64,000 nucleotides of DNA from Candidatus Nitrotoga sp. M5 (GCF_927904885.1 NZ_CAKMNW010000010.1:1-64000); one strand, 5' to 3'. Positions 44,947-55,663 are shown, counted from the first letter of the stretch. Program-made: numbers and translations. Notes: generated by a model not told the origin, from the letters alone.

Positions 44947-45771
44947 TTAACGCTTGAACCAGGACAGCATTTTCGAGAGCCAGCCGCGCGGCACGGCAAA
45001 CTCACTGTTAATTTTAATAAGTATCACTGAAACATTGTCACGCCCGCCATTATCGTTTGCCATTTCAATCAACTGTCTCGCCAGCAACGGTAGATTGGCT
45101 CGCAGCATCTGCAACGCTGCACCGATCTCATCGTCTTCGACCATATCGTTCAAACCGTCCGAGCATAGTAGATAAATATCGCCCACTTGTACCGCATGAA
45201 CATGAATTTCCGCCTCGACCACTGGATCTACACCGACCGCGCGCGTAATCAGATTTTTATTCTTGGATAAACGCGCATTTTTTGGACTTAGCATGCCCTT
45301 GTCGATTTGCTCCTGCAACAGCGAATGATCACGAGTAATTGGCTCAAATATTTCACCGCGCAGTCGGTACATACGTGAATCACCTACATGGGCAACCGCT
45401 AAACGGTTATCGTAAAACAGCCCAGCCACCACCGTTGTACCCATGCCAGCGCATTGCGGCTGGCTCAGCGACGCATTGTAAATAGCAGTGTTAGCTTTTT
45501 GCAATTTTTCTCGCAACAGCATCACTCCAACATCTTCACCACCTTCACCACGGTCTTCAGGGCGCATGTTTTTCAGGCTATGTTTTATTTCGGTCGTTAT
45601 CAGTGAAACTGTAATGCTGCTAGCAATTTCACCAGCATTGTGCCCACCCATACCATCGGCTAACACCGCTAACCCACACGATTCGTCATAAACCACGCTA
45701 TCTTCGTTTTGCGTTCGCGCAACACCTGGGTGAGTCTGACTAACGATTTCTAACGCCTGTTCAATATCCAT
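44947..45771 (-). CDS. PP2C-family Ser/Thr protein phosphatase
   Basis: The 274-residue protein has the PP2C motifs: TRQNEDS-like ARTQNEDSVV, VLADGMGGHNAGEIAS (metal-binding Asp and Gly), VAHVGDSRMYRLR, CSDGLNDMVEDDEI and NGGRDNVSVILI. It dephosphorylates phosphoserine or phosphothreonine proteins. The ATG at 45771 was preferred to a TTG 24 bases upstream, though no strong ribosome-binding site is seen. It is the first gene of a two-gene unit with the FHA protein and would oppose the kinase encoded divergently at 46538. Confidence 0.93.
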   Translation of the reverse strand: MDIEQALEIVSQTHPGVARTQNEDSVVYDESCGLAVLADGMGGHNAGEIASSITVSLITTEIKHSLKNMRPEDRGEGGEDVGVMLLREKLQKANTAIYNASLSQPQCAGMGTTVVAGLFYDNRLAVAHVGDSRMYRLRGEIFEPITRDHSLLQEQIDKGMLSPKNARLSKNKNLITRAVGVDPVVEAEIHVHAVQVGDIYLLCSDGLNDMVEDDEIGAALQMLRANLPLLARQLIEMANDNGGRDNVSVILIKINSEFAVPRGWLSKMLSWFKR

Positions 45772-46135
45772 ATTAGGGTAGCTATATATATTCAAAATTC
45801 TAAGCGTGACAATATGTCAATACTCGAGTCAATTCATGCCGACAAATACTATTCATATAGTCGCAAAACTGTAATGCAATGTGTCCTAAATAATAGGAAC
45901 ACACTATTTTATTTACGCAAACTTGTCGCACTCAGGCAATCTTACCAATTATTCCGATGTCTTCATGATACCGCTCTCCCACTTGCTTCACCAATGACTT
46001 ACCGATGATTACCCATACCAAACTTTCGGACTGAGTGAGACCCCAGCGACATGCATTCTCAATTTGCAGTACCACCACTATCTTAACGTAACATTTCTTA
46101 CAGCTCATCACGCAATATCAACCGCTAATTGAATT

Positions 46136-46321
46136 ATGGATAAACATCTCAATGCAGACTCAAAGTGCCGCCACGTTTTTTGCTCACCGAACAACTTAAC
46201 GTCCCCTAGTGAGAAAACCGTAGTGAACACCGCAAAAACAATATTCAGTGAACATAATTATGAAACTTATAGTGTTGAAACCGTAAAGGCACCAGCTAAA
46301 GCTGGTGCCTTTACCAATTAA
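46136..46321 (+). CDS. Possible small protein, 61 codons
   Basis: A 61-residue frame (MDKHLNADSKCRHVFCSPNN at the start) with no recognised domain, no signal peptide and no good ribosome-binding site. Its last 12 codons coincide with the 28-base palindrome at 46285-46312, which would be unusual for a conserved gene. It is listed only because it is the sole open frame in a long gap. Confidence 0.2.
   Translation: MDKHLNADSKCRHVFCSPNNLTSPSEKTVVNTAKTIFSEHNYETYSVETVKAPAKAGAFTN
46285..46312. terminator. Perfect 13-bp-stem hairpin, possibly a bidirectional terminator
   Basis: AAAGGCACCAGCT, then AA, then AGCTGGTGCCTTT: a perfect palindrome with 13-bp arms and short A/T ends. The T-run is only three bases, so it may be a weak terminator or a protein-binding site. 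Confidence 0.45.
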
Positions 46322-46537
46322 TGGTCAATAAACAAGCTCTAAGTTGAACTAAAGTTTTCATAAATTACTCCGCTAATATCCACTAGTAGCGGCTCATAGT
46401 GCCTTGCAGCATACGGCAAATCGAAACGGCATTGCCATGATCACTCAAGCATTAAGAATGCAGACCATGAACTTAGTCACCAACAGTTTTGAGTTTTTCT
46501 CATCTATCCACAAGCGCTTATATTTTGGTGTAGACAA

Positions 46538-48310
46538 ATGATTACATCATCAGGAATAAGTCCAATCGTGTTGCCTGATGCCGTTTCCCAGCATCTGAAG
46601 CAGACTCAAACCATGCATAAAATAATAACTGAAGATACCACCGAATTTGCTCCGATCTGCGATAGTCCACTGATATATCGAACAAATCAGTGCGCCAATG
46701 CCAGCTTTCGAGGTGGTGATCTGTCAAACAACGGCATTCTCACTCCTGCGGCCCAGGTAACGGTCAGTGGTTCAGTGCTCTTCGTCGATATTCGTAACTT
46801 CACTATGTTCGCGGACCAGCTTCACGCCGAAGAACTTATTGAATTTTTGAATACATTCTTTGATCGCGCGTATGAGCCAGTCCGTCAGCAGCGTGGGTGG
46901 GTGGTGAGATTCCTCGACGATGGAATGGTAGCAATGTTTGATTCCAGAGAGGAACAACCAGCCGATCACGCCGAGCGGGCAATTAAAGTAGCGCTCTTGA
47001 TAGTACTCGCCGCCACCTCCTTCCGTGATTGGATCGCACAACGCTTCCCAGATCGGGAATTCCCTGATTTCGCCGTTGGTGTAGGTATACATTCAGGTAA
47101 CGTGATTATCTGCAATATGGGCAGTAGCACCGCAATCGTAACCACCGTAATCGGCGATACGGTAAATATTGCTGCACGTTTGCAAACGATGACCAAAGTC
47201 CTCGGTTGGAGCATAGCGACGAGCCGCGGCTGCGCAAATATAGCTGGCGACCGTTTTCGGTTCGGTCGTGCCAGCACAGTAAACATGAAGGGAAAAACGT
47301 TACCAATTCAGGCCACAGAGGTTATAGGATTCTACCCGCGCACTGCAAGCGTTCACACTGATAGCGCTTTCTACGAGAAGCTGGGCAAATCTGTAGCAGT
47401 AAATACGGCAACACTCGAATTAGCACGAAAGCAGACAGGCTCTATTCAAAATAATTTTGCAAGCGCCGAAAATAAATTCGAGGCAACGCCTCAAAATGAA
47501 TCGATCGAAGTGGAAGGGTATCGCTTACTACGGAAGCTGGGACAGGGTGGAATGTCTGCCGTTTTTCTCGCAGAGGAAATCGTCACTCATACTCAGCAAG
47601 TGCTAAAACTTATTCCAACGACAGCGATCGACAACGACAGCGACAACACCTTGCAGCGTTTTCTGCATGAATTCGCACTGATATCGCAAATTGATCACCC
47701 CAATATCGCACGCATCTATCATCAGGGTTTCACTTCTACCCATGCTTATATCTCCATGGAGTTTTTTCCCGGCGGAGATTTACGGAGTCTTATTGCAGAA
47801 CATCCCACGCCTCAAGTCGCAATCGCCTCATTGCTGCAAATTCTGGGTGGACTTTCCGCAATTCACGCAATGGGTATCATTCATTGCGACATGAAGCCCG
47901 ATAATGTGATGATTCGCAGTGACGGCTCACTCGCACTCGCCGATTTTGGAATTGCGGAACATTCCGACGCGAGCAGGTTACCTACTCGCCCTGGTGAAAT
48001 CATGGGCTCGCCGTTCTACATCGCACCTGAACAGGCGTTGGATCTAGCAGTCGATGAACGGACGGATCTGTACAGCACGGGATCCATGTTTTACGAAATG
48101 TTGACAGGATGGCCACCATACAAAGGAAGCTCCGTAGAGGCGATTCTTTACCAACACGTCAACCTCCCAGTACCCATTTTTCCCGTAGGCCTTGAGCGCT
48201 TTCAACCTATCCTGAATCGCATGATGGCTAAATCGGCCGCAGCACGCTTTGACAGTGCCGACGCGGTTGTTGAATATTTAATTTCATCAGGTTTGATCGG
48301 AAATCTATGA
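46538..48310 (+). CDS. Class III adenylate/guanylate cyclase fused to a Ser/Thr protein kinase
   Basis: The 590-residue protein carries a class III cyclase domain at about residues 65-260: FVDIRNFT and FLDDGMVAMF supply the two metal-binding aspartates, and IGDTVNIAARL the Asn and Arg of the transition state. A Hanks-type kinase follows at about 325-590: glycine loop LGQGGMSAVF, Lys in VLKLIP, HCDMKPDN (catalytic Asp and Asn; the usual HRD Arg is Cys), DFG in LADFGIAE and APE in YIAPEQ. Both domains look catalytically complete. No membrane segment is visible. It overlaps the next response-regulator gene by 4 bases (ATGA), so it is translated with the pilus chemosensory genes. It could couple chemosensory output to cyclic nucleotide and protein phosphorylation. 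Confidence 0.92.
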   Translation: MITSSGISPIVLPDAVSQHLKQTQTMHKIITEDTTEFAPICDSPLIYRTNQCANASFRGGDLSNNGILTPAAQVTVSGSVLFVDIRNFTMFADQLHAEELIEFLNTFFDRAYEPVRQQRGWVVRFLDDGMVAMFDSREEQPADHAERAIKVALLIVLAATSFRDWIAQRFPDREFPDFAVGVGIHSGNVIICNMGSSTAIVTTVIGDTVNIAARLQTMTKVLGWSIATSRGCANIAGDRFRFGRASTVNMKGKTLPIQATEVIGFYPRTASVHTDSAFYEKLGKSVAVNTATLELARKQTGSIQNNFASAENKFEATPQNESIEVEGYRLLRKLGQGGMSAVFLAEEIVTHTQQVLKLIPTTAIDNDSDNTLQRFLHEFALISQIDHPNIARIYHQGFTSTHAYISMEFFPGGDLRSLIAEHPTPQVAIASLLQILGGLSAIHAMGIIHCDMKPDNVMIRSDGSLALADFGIAEHSDASRLPTRPGEIMGSPFYIAPEQALDLAVDERTDLYSTGSMFYEMLTGWPPYKGSSVEAILYQHVNLPVPIFPVGLERFQPILNRMMAKSAAARFDSADAVVEYLISSGLIGNL

Positions 48311-49230
48311 TGATGGAAGCATCCACAACTACGCCTCCGGCAAAACCACAATATACCGTCGATGTCCATGGCTTCAGCCAGACTGAACGAATTATATTAA
48401 AAAGTATTTTCAGTTTATCCGCGCGTCGCACACCTAAATTTGTCGAGTTTATGCAGACAATGAGTTCGGCTCCGGATGTTTTTCTCGTTGATGCTGAAGA
48501 CGCGAGTGCGATAGCGAATTTTCGTCAAAAAAATACCATAAACACTCGGCCTGCGATCCTGGTCGGCGATACCGATCACGGAATCTCGTGCACAACTCTG
48601 CCACGACCACTTCAATGGACCAAACTATTTAAAGCATTCGACCTCGCTGTAGGAATTAACACGCCAAGCCATATGGCCAAACCAGAGCCTGCAACTCGAA
48701 TAGCAGCGTCCTTCGCGAAAACTCAACCGATGACCGCAATACCTACCCAACCATCCCCAGATTCATCGATGGTTCCTCAAAAAATATTAAATACAGCATC
48801 GCTGAAGGCAGTATCTGCAAATCACAGCTTGACACCCAAGCGCCCGCCGGATCGCCCATTTAATTGGGTTTTAGTCTGCGACGATAGTATAACCGTGCGT
48901 GAATTCATGCGCGTAAAACTCGCGCCATTTGGTTTCAATGTCGATTTCGCCGAGACAGGGGAGCAGGCGGTTGGTCTCACCGGAACAAAGTACTACACCT
49001 GCGTTTTTCTAGATGTCGTGATGCCAGGAATCAATGGCTATCAGGTTTGCAAGCTTATCAAGTCCAAGAAAGATGCCGCAAAAACTGCTGTAGTAATGCT
49101 CTCGAGTAAAGATTCAACTTTCGATAAGATCCGAGCAACCATGTCTGGCTGCGATACTTACCTCACTAAACCAATCAACGAAAATCGCCTCTACGCAGTA
49201 ATCAGCAAATACCTATCAACAAATGTCTAA
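48307..49230 (+). CDS. PilG-like response regulator with extended N-terminus
   Basis: Residues 185-307 form a receiver domain: VLVCDDSITVREFMRVKL (acidic pocket), VFLDVVMPGINGYQV (phospho-acceptor Asp), VMLSSKDSTFDK and TYLTKPINENRL (Thr and Lys). The first 180 residues are poorly conserved with a linker rich in Pro/Thr/Ser; YTVDVHGFSQTERIILKSIFSL at the start suggests a second, degenerate receiver-like module. It would act as the output regulator of the ChpA kinase, in the way PilG controls PilB in Pseudomonas. It is translationally coupled to the cyclase-kinase. Confidence 0.82.
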   Translation: MMMEASTTTPPAKPQYTVDVHGFSQTERIILKSIFSLSARRTPKFVEFMQTMSSAPDVFLVDAEDASAIANFRQKNTINTRPAILVGDTDHGISCTTLPRPLQWTKLFKAFDLAVGINTPSHMAKPEPATRIAASFAKTQPMTAIPTQPSPDSSMVPQKILNTASLKAVSANHSLTPKRPPDRPFNWVLVCDDSITVREFMRVKLAPFGFNVDFAETGEQAVGLTGTKYYTCVFLDVVMPGINGYQVCKLIKSKKDAAKTAVVMLSSKDSTFDKIRATMSGCDTYLTKPINENRLYAVISKYLSTNV

Positions 49231-49278
49231 CCCTTACCGCATTATATTTAACTCAAGCCCATTAAAGGAAAAACAACC

Positions 49279-49641
49279 ATGACAATCAAGAAAGTTCTTT
49301 GCGTAGACGATTCACATACTGATCTTGTCAATATTCAAAAAATTGTTATGGGCACAGGACGCTTTGTCGTCACCGCCACCAACGGCAAGGATGCGATCGA
49401 AATGACCAAATCCGAGAAGCCGGACTTGATCTTTATGGACGTAAACATGCCGGATATGGATGGTTTTGCCACGACCCGCGCTTTGAAAAAAAATCCCATG
49501 ACCAAAGATATCCCTGTCGTATTTGTTACCAGCAAGGATCAGAAAGCAGACAAAGTGTGGGGGCTAATGCAGGGAGGTAGCGGATATGTAGTTAAACCTT
49601 ATACATCCGATGATATCGTCAGGCTCGTCATCACATTATGA
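49279..49641 (+). CDS. pilH: PilH-like single-domain response regulator
   Basis: A 120-residue CheY-like receiver: VLCVDDSHTDLVNIQKIV, LIFMDVNMPDMDGFATTR (phospho-acceptor Asp near residue 54), VVFVTSKDQKADKVWG and YVVKPYTSDD (Lys). No output domain. In Pil-Chp systems PilH counters PilG and promotes retraction or dephosphorylation. AAAGGA lies upstream of the ATG. Confidence 0.88.
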   Translation: MTIKKVLCVDDSHTDLVNIQKIVMGTGRFVVTATNGKDAIEMTKSEKPDLIFMDVNMPDMDGFATTRALKKNPMTKDIPVVFVTSKDQKADKVWGLMQGGSGYVVKPYTSDDIVRLVITL

Positions 49642-49698
49642 CCCCCTTATATCCACGTTTATAAACTTTCTTACTGATCCATTCTATATGAGACAGCT

Positions 49699-50256
49699 AT
49701 GCAAAACGAGACCGACTCTGCTGATTTTCTGCTAGCACCGAGCGTGGCACTGCAGCCTGCACCCACAGCAGGGGCACTCATGAACATCAGACTCAATCAA
49801 CTGCACAGAACGCCCCTCACCACAGCCCAGGAATGGATAGGCTTTGAAGTCAACAACATTAAGTTTCTGGTGCCACAATCACATGTAAACGAAATTTCAG
49901 AATTGCCACCTGTTTTTCGCCTGCCGAACACTGGCCGCTGGTTACTCGGCCTGATAAACCTGCACGGCAATCTGGTGCCGGTGTTTGACCTAGCGTCGTT
50001 CGTCGGCGGCACATGCGACACCAAATCGAAAACAATGCTCCTCGTTCTTGGTCGCGGAGATGCCGTCGCCGCCATTGTGATAAACGGTATTCCAAACCGC
50101 AAGCGTTTCAGCGCTTCAAATCGTGCTCCTCTTCCAGCGTTCCCAGAGGCAATCCGCGAATACATATCGAACGCCTATGCAGAAGAAATCCAGGTATGGC
50201 TCGAGCTCGACCATGTCCGCTTATTTGAAATGATGGCACACAGAATCTCAGACTGA
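49699..50256 (+). CDS. pilI: CheW-like adaptor PilI
   Basis: The 185-residue protein has a CheW fold: EWIGFEVNNIKFLVPQSHVNEISELPPVFRLPNTGRWLLGLINLHGNLVPVFDLASF contains the receptor/kinase binding region, followed by VLGRGDAVAAIVINGIPNRK. It bridges PilJ and ChpA. The position between pilH and pilJ matches the Pseudomonas pilGHIJ order. Confidence 0.88.
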   Translation: MQNETDSADFLLAPSVALQPAPTAGALMNIRLNQLHRTPLTTAQEWIGFEVNNIKFLVPQSHVNEISELPPVFRLPNTGRWLLGLINLHGNLVPVFDLASFVGGTCDTKSKTMLLVLGRGDAVAAIVINGIPNRKRFSASNRAPLPAFPEAIREYISNAYAEEIQVWLELDHVRLFEMMAHRISD

Positions 50257-50298
50257 CACGTACACACCCACAACTTACGACCCGACTGGAGAAACATA

Positions 50299-52617
50299 AT
50301 GAAAAACAGGCTGAACATTACCTTCCTTACTCGGATGAAGCTGTGGCAAAAATTCCTGCTTCTGGGTATTGTCGCGCTACCTGCAGTCGGAGTGCCCGCC
50401 TATTTGTTCTGGGCGCAGACCGCCGCCGCCATTCAAACCGCCAAGCTCGAGGCTAGCGGAATTGAACCCGCAGCAAAGTTACTTAAGGTGATTCAGAAAA
50501 CCCAGCAACATCGCGGCTTGGCCGCCGCTTTCATCGGCGGAAATATCTCCTTAGCTGCTGATCGCGCCGCTCAGGAAACGGAGGTTGCCCGGGCAATCGG
50601 TACCTTCGATCCCTACATGCAAAATAGCAACAATACCAAACAGGTTGAAACATGGAACAAGATAAAGACCGATTGGACACGAATTGCGGCCGAAACCACC
50701 AGCCAGGGTGTAGATTCGCGCAAATCGTTTGCTGACCACTCTGCACTGGTCAATAGTGAACTGGCCCTGCTTGATCTTCTTATGGATCATTTCAAACTCT
50801 CATTCGAATCAGATGCTGCGACACACTTCCTGATTCAAGCCACACTAGCAGATTTACCTCGAGTAGCTGAAACACTAGGACAGATGCGGGCTTTTGGAGC
50901 CGCCCGGCTCGTGGAAGCCGAGCGCTTAGCCATCGCTCAAAAGTTGGGTGCCGAACTAGATAAAGAAGCACTCACCTTAATCGATCGTGCAACCATGGCA
51001 ACTCTAATTTCAGTATTGACCACCAAAACCAATCAAGCAATTAATCAGTTAGATAAAGCACAGGCCAAAGAGGCGCGAATTAAAGATAAAATTGCGAAAA
51101 GAGATCAAGTCGCTGAAGAACAGATCAAGCACCTTGCCGATCTGGCCGCCTCAGAAATCAGCAATTCGCAGCGGCTTCAATTCAGCTCCACGGAGTATAT
51201 TAAGCAATTCACTACTAGCATCAACGATCAGTTCAAGTTGATTGATATTGCGATGGAGGCATTGAATGACGAGTTGCAGCTCAAAGTTACAAATCTGCTC
51301 AACCGTTCATTAACGCTTTCTGGCGTGGCTCTCGCCTTCATCATGTTTGCAGCGCTTCTCGCCTTACTGATCACACGAAATGTCACCGACACAGTGCGTT
51401 TATTGCAACTATCGATTGAAAAAGTGCGTGGCGGAGATATCTCAGCACTACGTTCGATCCAGGCGAAGGACGAGCTTGGTGATTTGGGACGGATGGTTAA
51501 TCAACTGCTAGAAGAACGCATGACAGCGCAACGTAAAGCTGAGGCTGCAACCGAAGCGCTCAACGACTCGGTTATCTCGCTCCTGCAAACCATGCAAAAA
51601 CTCTCGGAGAAAAACCTCACCGCCAAGGCGCCTGTTACACAAGACATCGTGGGTACGGTATCTGATGCAGTAAATCAGCACACTGAAGAAACAAGCAAAG
51701 TGCTTTATCGAGTAATGCAAATCGCCAGCCAGGTGGAATCGTCCTCAGTCAAATTGAAAGGGCAGGCCAATCAAGTCCAATTGACAGCTGAAATTGAGCG
51801 AAAAGGCGTGGAGGAAATGATCTGCGAGCTCGCCACTTCAACCAAAGCTATGAACAATGTGGCACAACTCACTGCGAAATCCAACATTGCGTCCGGTGAT
51901 GCTACCCGTTCAACCCTCTCTGCGCTTAATGCGGTGACCGGAACTATGAATGGCATGAACTCAATCCGTGAAATGATTGCCGAAACCGAGAAACGAATTA
52001 AACGCCTTGGTGAACGTTCTCAGGAAATTAGCGGCATCGTGAATTTGATCAATACAATCTCAGAGCGCACACACGTACTGGCGTTGAACGCGAGCGTACA
52101 GGCCGCAGTTGCAGGAGACGCGGGCCGTGGTTTCGCAGTAGTAGCTGAGGAAGTGCAACGACTTGCTGAGTCATCTCGTAACGCTACAGCGCAAATTGGT
52201 ACGCTAGTGAATAATATTCAGATCGAGACGAACGACACGATCAATACGGTGAACAAGACCATCTCTCAAGTTGTTCAAGGAACTGAGTTCGCAGAAAAGG
52301 CTGGCGTTCAAATGTCGGAAACACAGAAGGCGACCGATAATTTAGTTGATTTAGTACTGCAGATAGCTGCCAGTCTGGAGGTGCAGATAAAGAGCGCAGA
52401 AATTCTGCAAAACAGGGTCGAAGATATTGTCCGTAGTGCAGAGAAGACTGGAGAACAGATCACAATCCAGACGGCCGAAACTAACCTGCTCTCGAGATCT
52501 GCCGAACAATTGGTGAAAACGGTAGGTGTATTCAAATTGCCTAGCGCACATGCTCTTGGGTTGTCGATCACGCCAGAACGGACGAGCGTCATGTCCAAAC
52601 TCCAAGCGGTTGTTTAA
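50299..52617 (+). CDS. pilJ: Methyl-accepting chemotaxis protein PilJ with NIT-like sensor
   Basis: The 772-residue receptor has a helix at residues 16-38, a periplasmic helical domain of about 300 residues that starts [17 protein letters not shown] (the Q-x-x-R-G motif of NIT-type sensors), a second helix at about 335-360, HAMP ([25 protein letters not shown]), and a signalling domain with the hairpin tip [41 protein letters not shown] lies 8 bases before the ATG. It senses a signal for the twitching system and controls ChpA. The next gene starts 58 bases downstream after a CGGCAC/GTGCCG hairpin. Confidence 0.92.
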   Translation: MKNRLNITFLTRMKLWQKFLLLGIVALPAVGVPAYLFWAQTAAAIQTAKLEASGIEPAAKLLKVIQKTQQHRGLAAAFIGGNISLAADRAAQETEVARAIGTFDPYMQNSNNTKQVETWNKIKTDWTRIAAETTSQGVDSRKSFADHSALVNSELALLDLLMDHFKLSFESDAATHFLIQATLADLPRVAETLGQMRAFGAARLVEAERLAIAQKLGAELDKEALTLIDRATMATLISVLTTKTNQAINQLDKAQAKEARIKDKIAKRDQVAEEQIKHLADLAASEISNSQRLQFSSTEYIKQFTTSINDQFKLIDIAMEALNDELQLKVTNLLNRSLTLSGVALAFIMFAALLALLITRNVTDTVRLLQLSIEKVRGGDISALRSIQAKDELGDLGRMVNQLLEERMTAQRKAEAATEALNDSVISLLQTMQKLSEKNLTAKAPVTQDIVGTVSDAVNQHTEETSKVLYRVMQIASQVESSSVKLKGQANQVQLTAEIERKGVEEMICELATSTKAMNNVAQLTAKSNIASGDATRSTLSALNAVTGTMNGMNSIREMIAETEKRIKRLGERSQEISGIVNLINTISERTHVLALNASVQAAVAGDAGRGFAVVAEEVQRLAESSRNATAQIGTLVNNIQIETNDTINTVNKTISQVVQGTEFAEKAGVQMSETQKATDNLVDLVLQIAASLEVQIKSAEILQNRVEDIVRSAEKTGEQITIQTAETNLLSRSAEQLVKTVGVFKLPSAHALGLSITPERTSVMSKLQAVV

Positions 52618-52675
52618 GCGTGCAATCATAGCGGCACGCTTGTGCCGTCATGCTTCGAGCTGAGGACGAAACATT

Positions 52676-55663
52676 ATGCAAATGAGCGATTTCATCGAAG
52701 CGCTACTAATTGAAATCGAAGAAGTGAGTACCGATCTTGACAGCTGGATCGCAACGATCTGTTCAGTTGCCCCCGAGGATCCCTCATTCGGATACGCTTT
52801 CGATCAGTATGTTGAACAGGTTAAACGCACGACTTCAACCTGTGAAATGCTCGGACTTTGCGGATTGGAGTCTTGTTGCGTTCATGTTCAGGAATGCCTG
52901 GTAGTCATTGTTGAGCTTAACGCGGCAGAGCGCGGCGCAGCGCAAACCTTTTTCGATCTTTGGCCCGAACTTGTGCTCGCTTACCTCGCTGACATCACTA
53001 GCTTCGAGTCTGCAGAGCGCTTGGCAGAACACTTTTCCAAGCCCCCCTGTCCTGCGCCCGTGGACGCCAATGGCAACCTCGAACTCATAATCGCGCTCAC
53101 CACCGAACCTGTGTTAGCGGCTTATTTGCGCGCCGAAACTGACGAGCTGGAGCGTCCCCGCGTAGCGACTGATAAAGACATCTCTCTTGCCCTACCGGCC
53201 GATGTGGATCGGGGCGTGTACGAAGCTTTGCTGCACGAAGCGCCGACACAGGCAGCAGAGCTTTCCACCTACATCCGCAACATTGTGAACGGCGAAGCTA
53301 CGGACGAGGATATGGCCGCAGCAAAGCGCATTGCACACTCGCTAAAAGGTTCGGCAAGCATCGTCGGCATCCAGGGTATCGCGACGCTCGGGCACCACAC
53401 TGAGGACATCCTTGAATGGTTTGAGCATAACCAGACACGCCCCCCTCTGGCGCTTACCAATGTACTCCTCGATGCAACAGCTTGCCTGGAACAAATGATA
53501 GGCTCCTTGCTCGGGATAGAAGATGCTCCCACGCAGATGCAGGCAAAGGAAATATTACAGTCTGTTCTCGATTGGGCGAGCCGGATTCACTCTGGAAATA
53601 TTGAGGGTGAAATCGATGCCACCCCGTCTTCGCTTGCAGATCTCGACACATTGCTCCAAGCACCGACTGAAATCAATGACCTCGAAGCAACGGTTGCAAT
53701 TCAACCAGGAATCACCGATCTCAACACAACGCTTCCACTTTTGACTGAAACTTCCCATCTCAACGCAACGCCCCAAATACAGACTAAAACCCTAAGGGAA
53801 GAAAAAGCTAGCATCAGCGATGTAACCAACCAGGCTCCTGTCCCTCCAATGATACGTGTCCCGGTTGCGACCATGGATGAACTTTTTCGTCTATCCGGCG
53901 AGCTATCTGTGAAGATTGGGCAACTTACCGAACAAGTGAAGCAGACCCAGCAAAACACCAACGGATTATTACGTCAGAATCTCAAGGTACAACAGCGTAT
54001 TTTTGAACTTGAAAACTTGATTGACATCCGCGGCTTCGCGAACCTGCGCGACACTCAAATATCTCACGGCGATCAAATATTCGATGCACTTGAAATGGAA
54101 CAGTACACTGAGCTTCAAAGCAACACCCATGCGCTGACAGAAGAAGTCGCCGACACTCGAGAGTTCAGTATACGCATTGAGGATAATGTGGCCCAGATGG
54201 GTGCCGTACTTCAGCAAACGCAACGTATACAGCGGGAACTTCAGTATTTGGCTATGACCACTCGTATGAGTCCAGTGGGAAACCTCTCCCCTCGCCTACA
54301 CCGCAACGTTCTCCAAACTTCGCAACAAACAGGAAAAAAAGCAAAGCTAGTAATCGAAGGAGAAGACATCCTGATCGACGGAGATATGTTAAACAACCTC
54401 GTCGACCCGTTACTTCATATCTTGCGAAACGCTATTGATCATGGCATTGAGACACCCGATGAACGTACGCGCGTCGGAAAGCCAGAGGTGTCCACAATCC
54501 ATCTTATATTCTCCCGGCGTGGCCAAACAGTCACTGTGCGTTGCCGAGACGACGGTCGCGGACTCAACTACAACGCGATTCTACACAAGGCGATCGAACG
54601 TGGCCTGATTCAGTCAGGTCAGGATGTCTCACAGGAAGAGCTATCACGCTTCATCCTGCTTCCCGATTTTTCAACCCAAGAACACGCAAATGAAATATCA
54701 GGACGTGGTGTCGGACTCGATGTAGTGCGTGACCGGCTTATTGCCATGAAGGGAATGATCGAAGTACGATCCGAGATTGGGAAAGGGTGCGAGTTTCTGC
54801 TTCGCTTCCAAGCCTCGCTCGTTGTCCAGCACGCGTTACTCATAGAATCCTCCAGCCAGATTTTTGCGGTGCCAAGCTCCGCGCTGGACCAAGCGTTACC
54901 TCCCGCCACAGGAGAATTCATATCAATAGGCAGCGAGATAAACCTGCGCTATCAAAAACGCACTTATCCGGTAAAGGCTCTGAGTGCACTGATCGGGTAT
55001 GACAACGGCGTGATGACGTCAGAAATCATGAATTCGAAATCCGTATTACTTGTTCACGTCGACCTTGATATTCATGCGGTGTTAGTCGACCGCATCGTTG
55101 ACGGCCGTGACCTGATCCTCAAAGATCCGGGCCGGTATGCAAAGAAGATTAATGGCGTTGGCGGTATCGCGATTTTGGGTGATGGCACTGTCGCTCCTCT
55201 GCTTGATTTAGCCGAATTGCTGCGCCTTCCCATGCCGCAACTGATCGAAACTGCAACCTCAATTACCTTAAGCAAAACTGAAGCAACGACGCGACGTAAC
55301 ATTCTCGTTGTTGACGATTCACTTAGCATGCGTAAATCGCTAGTACAACTCGTAAGCAACGCAGGATATAACGTGAAAGCAGCGAAAGATGGGTTAGAAG
55401 CGATCGCACTCCTAAAAGATTTCATGCCCAGCATAATACTCACTGATCTCGAAATGCCTAATATGAATGGGCTCGAATTCACCTCACACCTGCGCGCGCG
55501 CTCCGACACTCGCGAACTGCCGGTAATTATGATCACCTCTCGCTCTATGGATAAACATCGTAAGCAGGCAGAGCTAGCGGGGGTTAGTGCATACATGACC
55601 AAGCCCTACACCGACACCAACCTTCTTGGGCACATCCATAGCATGATCGGCGGAACGCAATGA
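52676..55663 (+). CDS. chpA: ChpA-like hybrid histidine kinase (HPt-CheA-CheW-REC)
   Basis: The 995-residue protein contains a degenerate histidine-less HPt-like N-terminus (residues 1-120), one canonical HPt with His221 in AHSLKGSASIVG, a linker with repeated Leu-Asn/Thr units (ITDLNTTLPLLTETSHLNAT), a CheA-type dimerisation helix pair, HATPase with ILRNAIDHGIETPDERTRVGK and DDGRGLNYNAI and GRGVGLDVVRDR, a CheW domain, and a C-terminal receiver (ILVVDDSLSMRKSLV, IILTDLEMPNMNGLEF, MTKPYTDTNLL). It is much shorter than Pseudomonas ChpA, which has many HPt units. It overlaps the next gene by 4 bases. It is the central kinase of the pilus array. Confidence 0.93.
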   Translation: MQMSDFIEALLIEIEEVSTDLDSWIATICSVAPEDPSFGYAFDQYVEQVKRTTSTCEMLGLCGLESCCVHVQECLVVIVELNAAERGAAQTFFDLWPELVLAYLADITSFESAERLAEHFSKPPCPAPVDANGNLELIIALTTEPVLAAYLRAETDELERPRVATDKDISLALPADVDRGVYEALLHEAPTQAAELSTYIRNIVNGEATDEDMAAAKRIAHSLKGSASIVGIQGIATLGHHTEDILEWFEHNQTRPPLALTNVLLDATACLEQMIGSLLGIEDAPTQMQAKEILQSVLDWASRIHSGNIEGEIDATPSSLADLDTLLQAPTEINDLEATVAIQPGITDLNTTLPLLTETSHLNATPQIQTKTLREEKASISDVTNQAPVPPMIRVPVATMDELFRLSGELSVKIGQLTEQVKQTQQNTNGLLRQNLKVQQRIFELENLIDIRGFANLRDTQISHGDQIFDALEMEQYTELQSNTHALTEEVADTREFSIRIEDNVAQMGAVLQQTQRIQRELQYLAMTTRMSPVGNLSPRLHRNVLQTSQQTGKKAKLVIEGEDILIDGDMLNNLVDPLLHILRNAIDHGIETPDERTRVGKPEVSTIHLIFSRRGQTVTVRCRDDGRGLNYNAILHKAIERGLIQSGQDVSQEELSRFILLPDFSTQEHANEISGRGVGLDVVRDRLIAMKGMIEVRSEIGKGCEFLLRFQASLVVQHALLIESSSQIFAVPSSALDQALPPATGEFISIGSEINLRYQKRTYPVKALSALIGYDNGVMTSEIMNSKSVLLVHVDLDIHAVLVDRIVDGRDLILKDPGRYAKKINGVGGIAILGDGTVAPLLDLAELLRLPMPQLIETATSITLSKTEATTRRNILVVDDSLSMRKSLVQLVSNAGYNVKAAKDGLEAIALLKDFMPSIILTDLEMPNMNGLEFTSHLRARSDTRELPVIMITSRSMDKHRKQAELAGVSAYMTKPYTDTNLLGHIHSMIGGTQ

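Larger units (their letters stand above)
45772..46537. other. Divergent intergenic region, phosphatase / cyclase-kinase
   Basis: About 770 bases. It contains a small open frame (46136-46321, separate entry) whose end coincides with a perfect hairpin at 46285-46312. Remaining sequence has no recognised gene. Promoters for both divergent units should be here. Confidence 0.45.

Noticed and set aside
52628-52650. CGGCAC-GCTT-GTGCCG hairpin between pilJ and chpA
   Set aside because: Stem of only 6 bp with no T-run; too weak to call a terminator within an evident operon.
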